64,000 bases of DNA from Hydrogenophaga sp. PAMC20947. GTDB taxonomy: Bacteria > Pseudomonadota > Gammaproteobacteria > Burkholderiales > Burkholderiaceae_C. Where the stretch lies: assembly GCF_004795855.1 (NCBI RefSeq), contig NZ_CP039252.1, forward strand, positions 3,286,001 through 3,350,000. The letters run 5' to 3'. The notes below the pieces were generated by a model. That model did not search any database, had not been told where the DNA came from, and saw only the letters and a program-made list of their open reading frames with translations. The translations under genes and the position numbers were made by a program. Of this stretch, positions 61,273 to 64,000 are shown in pieces; within the stretch, counting starts at the first letter, position 1, and each line of letters starts with the position of its first letter.

Positions 61273-61881
61273 ATGCACCATTCAATGCCAGTCTTTTATC
61301 GTTGGGCTGCAGCCCTGTTGCTGGTCTTTGGCCTGACCGGCTGCGGCTACAACGACTTTCAACGGCTGGATGAGCAGAGCCGGTCCGCCTGGTCCGAGGT
61401 GCTCAATCAGTACCAACGGCGTGCCGATCTCATCCCCAACATCGTCGCCACCGTCAAAGGCGAAGCGAATTTTGAGCAGGAAACCTTGACCAAGGTGATT
61501 GAGGCGCGCTCCAAGGCCACTTCAATCCAGATGACGCCCGAGATGGTCAATGACCCAGCCGCCATGGCGAAGTTTCAGGCTGCTCAGGGCGAGGTCAGCA
61601 GCGCCCTCAGCCGCTTGATGGTGGTGGTTGAGCAATACCCCAACCTGAAGGCCAACCAAGGGTTCAGTGACCTGCGCGTGCAGTTGGAGGGCACAGAGAA
61701 CCGGGTCACAGTGGCGCGCAATCGCTATATCGAGGCGATTCAGGAATACAACGTGCTGGCGCGGAGCTTTCCGAGCAACCTCACCGCCATGGTGTTCAGC
61801 TATGCGCCCAAGGCCAATTTCCAGGTTGAAAATGAGGCCGCCATCACGCAGCCGCCCAAGGTCGACTTCAACAAGCCATGA
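61273..61881 (+). CDS. lemA: LemA-family lipoprotein
   Basis: The 202-residue protein has a lipobox ALLLVFGLTGCGYND, then the LemA helical bundle (DEQSRSAWSEVLNQYQRRAD; LIPNIVATVKGEANFEQETL; ARNRYIEAIQEYNVLARSFP). LemA proteins are membrane-associated and often co-occur with TPM proteins. AGGAGG lies just before the ATG. The stop overlaps the next ATG (ATGA). Confidence 0.92.
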   Translation: MHHSMPVFYRWAAALLLVFGLTGCGYNDFQRLDEQSRSAWSEVLNQYQRRADLIPNIVATVKGEANFEQETLTKVIEARSKATSIQMTPEMVNDPAAMAKFQAAQGEVSSALSRLMVVVEQYPNLKANQGFSDLRVQLEGTENRVTVARNRYIEAIQEYNVLARSFPSNLTAMVFSYAPKANFQVENEAAITQPPKVDFNKP

Positions 61882-62780
61882 ACCTTACGGGATGGCTGCG
61901 TCGCGCTCGGACCTGCCTGTTGCTGGCGGTGTGCCTGGGTGCGTCCATGCTGTTCCCTGTTTGGGCTCAGGGGGTGCTACCGGTGCCAGCGCTGCAGGCG
62001 CGCGTCATGGACCAGACGGGTACCTTGAGCCCGCAGAGCGTGGCGGCGCTGGAAAGCAAACTGGCCGCTTTCGAGCAAGCCAAAGGCACCCAGATCGTGG
62101 TGTTGCTGGTTCCCACCACTGCACCAGAAGACATTGCCGACTACACCCAACGGCTGGGAGACGCCTGGAAGATCGGTCGACGAGAGGTCGGCGATGGCCT
62201 GTTGTTTGTGATTGCGAAAGACGACCGGCGCCTGCGCATCGCCCCTGCCAAGGCGCTGGAGGGTGCCATCCCCGACCTGATGGCCAAGCGCATCATCGAT
62301 CAGGCTGTGACGCCTGCGTTGCGCCGCGGTGATTTTGCGGGCGGTATCGACGCGGGCGTCGATCAGATTCTGGCGCTGGTGAGTGGCGAGGCGCTGCCCC
62401 TTCCAGAGACAGGTGAGCCGGGCGCGGCTGACAGCCTGTCTGGATCGGACTTGCTGATCTTCATGGTCTTTGCCGTGCCCATCATTTCCACGGTGTTGAG
62501 GGGCATGTTTGGCAACAAGCTGGGCACTGCGATCGGTGGCGTCGCCGCCGGTGCTCTCGCCTGGATGCTGACCTATGTGCTCTGGATCGCCGTCGGAGCG
62601 GGTGTGTTGGCCATGGTCGTGGCTCTGTTCATGCAGCTCTCGCCCAGCCTGCCGCGTTCGGGACGGGGCTCGGGCGGCGGGGGATGGGGCGGCGGCGGCG
62701 GCGGTGGCAGCGGCGGCGGGGGATTTGGCTCCGGCGGCGGTGGCAACTTTGGGGGCGGTGGCGCCTCCGGTGGGTGGTAA
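61878..62780 (+). CDS. TPM-domain (YgcG-type) exported protein
   Basis: This 300-residue protein has a signal peptide (ACLLLAVCLGASMLFPVWA-like leader), a TPM domain (VMDQTGTLSPQSVAALESKL; GTQIVVLLVPTTAPEDIADY), one or two membrane helices (SDLLIFMVFAVPIISTVLR; WMLTYVLWIAVGAGVLAMVV) and a Gly/Ser-rich tail. It is translationally coupled to lemA. TPM proteins assist photosystem assembly in plants and are of unknown function in bacteria. Confidence 0.9.
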   Translation: MNLTGWLRRARTCLLLAVCLGASMLFPVWAQGVLPVPALQARVMDQTGTLSPQSVAALESKLAAFEQAKGTQIVVLLVPTTAPEDIADYTQRLGDAWKIGRREVGDGLLFVIAKDDRRLRIAPAKALEGAIPDLMAKRIIDQAVTPALRRGDFAGGIDAGVDQILALVSGEALPLPETGEPGAADSLSGSDLLIFMVFAVPIISTVLRGMFGNKLGTAIGGVAAGALAWMLTYVLWIAVGAGVLAMVVALFMQLSPSLPRSGRGSGGGGWGGGGGGGSGGGGFGSGGGGNFGGGGASGGW

Positions 62781-62783
62781 GGC

Positions 62784-63314
62784 ATGCTGAGTCGCTGGAT
62801 CCTGATTTTCAAACACCGCTGGTTCGATCGAGGTGACACACTGCGGGCCATTCCCGATGCCATGGCCGAGCGCCTGGCACGGCGTGTCGCGGCCAGCGAA
62901 GCCCGCCACACCGGCGAGATTCGCATTTGCGTTGAAGCGGCATTGCCGCTGTCCTACGTCTGGCGCAGCGGTCCAGCCGTGCCCCTATCGCACCGGGTGC
63001 GGGAACGTGCATTGAGCTGGTTTGGCCGGTTGGGCATTTGGGACACCGAGCACAACAATGGCGTGCTGATTTACCTGTTGCTCGCCGAACACGCCATTGA
63101 AGTGGTCGCCGACCGGGCGCTTACCCGGCGGGTTGATCAAGCGAACTGGCAAGCCATGGTGGACCGACTGGGCCATCGGCTGCATGAAGGTGCATTTGAA
63201 GATGGCCTGACTGCGGCGCTTGAAGAAGTGTCAGCGCTGCTCGTTGCCCACTTCCCGCTGGATTCCGGTTTGTCTCGACCCAATGAACTCACCAATGCGG
63301 TGGTGCGTGCCTGA
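62784..63314 (+). CDS. TPM-domain protein without signal peptide
   Basis: The 176-residue protein is a second TPM-type domain (EARHTGEIRICVEAALPLSY; NNGVLIYLLLAEHAIEVVAD; LTRRVDQANWQAMVDRLGHR) with no signal peptide. It starts three bases after the TPM gene. The lemA-TPM-TPM trio is common in proteobacteria. Confidence 0.87.
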   Translation: MLSRWILIFKHRWFDRGDTLRAIPDAMAERLARRVAASEARHTGEIRICVEAALPLSYVWRSGPAVPLSHRVRERALSWFGRLGIWDTEHNNGVLIYLLLAEHAIEVVADRALTRRVDQANWQAMVDRLGHRLHEGAFEDGLTAALEEVSALLVAHFPLDSGLSRPNELTNAVVRA

Positions 63315-63329
63315 CATCGTTCCAGCACG

Positions 63330-63346
63330 GGGCATGGAGCATGCCC
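63330..63346. terminator. Stem-loop between convergent genes
   Basis: GGGCATG-GAG-CATGCCC is a perfect 7-base stem with a 3-base loop, between the convergent TPM and cyclic-nucleotide-binding genes. No U-tract; weak call. Confidence 0.3.
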
Positions 63347-63368
63347 ATTGGAAACGCACTGCCAAGGC

Positions 63369-63986
63369 TCAGGGGGCTTTGTTTCGCTCGCGTGAAGCCC
63401 GGGCTTCGCTCAGTGTCCGGTTGTTCATGACAATCTGAAGCTCTTCCTGCAGGGCTTTGTTCATTTGAGCGAACGAGCGCAACTTGCGCGTGGTTTCACG
63501 CAACCGGTCAGCCATGCGCTTGGAAATGGCCAGAAGGAGGCGCGATCCGGTCCGTGGATGATCCCGCAGCAAGCGCATCAGCGCCGTACGCGACAACACC
63601 GCGGCGGCCACATCGGTATCGGCCGTACACCGGGCCGAACGAGGTGAGCCGTCCAGCAGGCCCATCTCCCCTATCAAATGACCCGGGCCGATCACATTGA
63701 CCACCAGAGCTTCGGAATCCCCTCCGAGAAGTTCGCTCTCCACCGAGATATCCCCCTCCAGGATCAGCAACATGTAGTCGTTGTGTTTGACTTCGCCCTC
63801 CTTGATCACGACCGTTCCAGCCGGTATGCGTTTGGGCCGCATGTAGGTCACAACGGTCATCGCATCGGCCAGGGTCAGGTCGTCCAGGGCCGATGGTGTG
63901 ACCAACAGGCGAGCCGCGACCTCCTCGGGAGCGAGGTCTGGGCTTTCGAACATCGAGGACACCGGGTACTGGGACACGTACTTCAA
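63369..63986 (-). CDS. Cyclic-nucleotide-binding-domain protein
   Basis: The 205-residue protein has a cNMP-binding domain (about 45-160; RIPAGTVVIKEGEVKHNDYM, IGEMGLLDGSPRSARCTADT) with the phosphate-binding cassette GEMGLLDGSPRSARC. It lacks a Crp-type HTH; the C-terminus is a helical coiled region (LRETTRKLRSFAQMNKALQE). It probably acts as a stand-alone sensor. Start at 63986 is the first ATG. Confidence 0.83.
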   Translation of the reverse strand: MKYVSQYPVSSMFESPDLAPEEVAARLLVTPSALDDLTLADAMTVVTYMRPKRIPAGTVVIKEGEVKHNDYMLLILEGDISVESELLGGDSEALVVNVIGPGHLIGEMGLLDGSPRSARCTADTDVAAAVLSRTALMRLLRDHPRTGSRLLLAISKRMADRLRETTRKLRSFAQMNKALQEELQIVMNNRTLSEARASRERNKAP

Positions 63987-64000
63987 ATGGGGTAGGGGAA

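Overview
The window looks like chromosomal DNA of a betaproteobacterium of the order Burkholderiales, most likely Comamonadaceae. This is inferred from the high GC content, the codon use, tightly packed short operons with ATGA/GTGA overlaps, and familiar families such as a DevC-type ABC exporter, fused MFS/spermidine synthase, LemA-TPM-TPM and a diheme cytochrome c5. No rRNA, CRISPR array, insertion sequence or phage gene was seen. There is one tRNA, tRNA-Arg(CCG), on the minus strand at 57809-57884.

Layout. 1-3.7 kb: an alpha/beta hydrolase and a membrane sensor histidine kinase. 4-8.3 kb: a TetR regulator followed by a membrane-fusion protein / FtsX-like permease / ATPase exporter operon. 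8.6-11.5 kb: MFS transporter, ornithine cyclodeaminase-like enzyme, SnoaL-like protein. 11.5-16 kb (minus): MgtE magnesium channel coupled to an SLC13/TrkA-C permease, then two small coiled-coil proteins. 16-20 kb: LysR regulator and SulP permease, converging on and overlapping a DEDDh exonuclease. 20.4-24.5 kb: an MDR oxidoreductase, then a minus-strand nemR-yqhD-DJ-1 cluster with a repeated operator-like element, probably for reactive aldehydes. 24.6-32 kb: RarD-type exporter, amidase, two tiny genes, fused MFS/spermidine synthase and an Lnt-like N-acyltransferase. 32.1-56.5 kb (all minus): the main accessory region. 56.9-64 kb: DUF192 protein, a possible frameshifted gene, tRNA-Arg, cytochrome c, YheT hydrolase, LemA/TPM genes and a cyclic-nucleotide-binding protein.

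The highlight is the Tad/Flp pilus locus from about 56.5 kb down to 35.4 kb. In the direction of transcription it encodes two small exported proteins, a TPR protein, a lipoprotein, a Flp-type pilin, an OmpA-like protein, a TadG-like protein, a lipoprotein, a TadE-like pseudopilin, an exported protein, a second very short Flp-like prepilin, RcpC/CpaB, the RcpA/CpaC secretin, a CpaF/TadA ATPase fused to an N-terminal FHA domain, TadB, TadC, and a TadE-like pseudopilin with a long Gly/Thr/Asp-Pro tail. The same strand then runs without a break into a signal-peptide-bearing polymorphic toxin (pretoxin helices, Hint autoprotease, PoNe-like PD-(D/E)xK nuclease tip). The toxin is translationally coupled to a PoNi-like (DUF1910/DUF1911) immunity gene with an extra C-terminal domain. 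No prepilin peptidase (TadV), TadZ, VgrG, Hcp, PAAR or CdiB is present. My leading hypothesis is a Tad machine that displays or exports an antibacterial DNase, which I regard as the most interesting possibility here.

All protein calls come from reading translated sequence and remembered family motifs; no database search was run.
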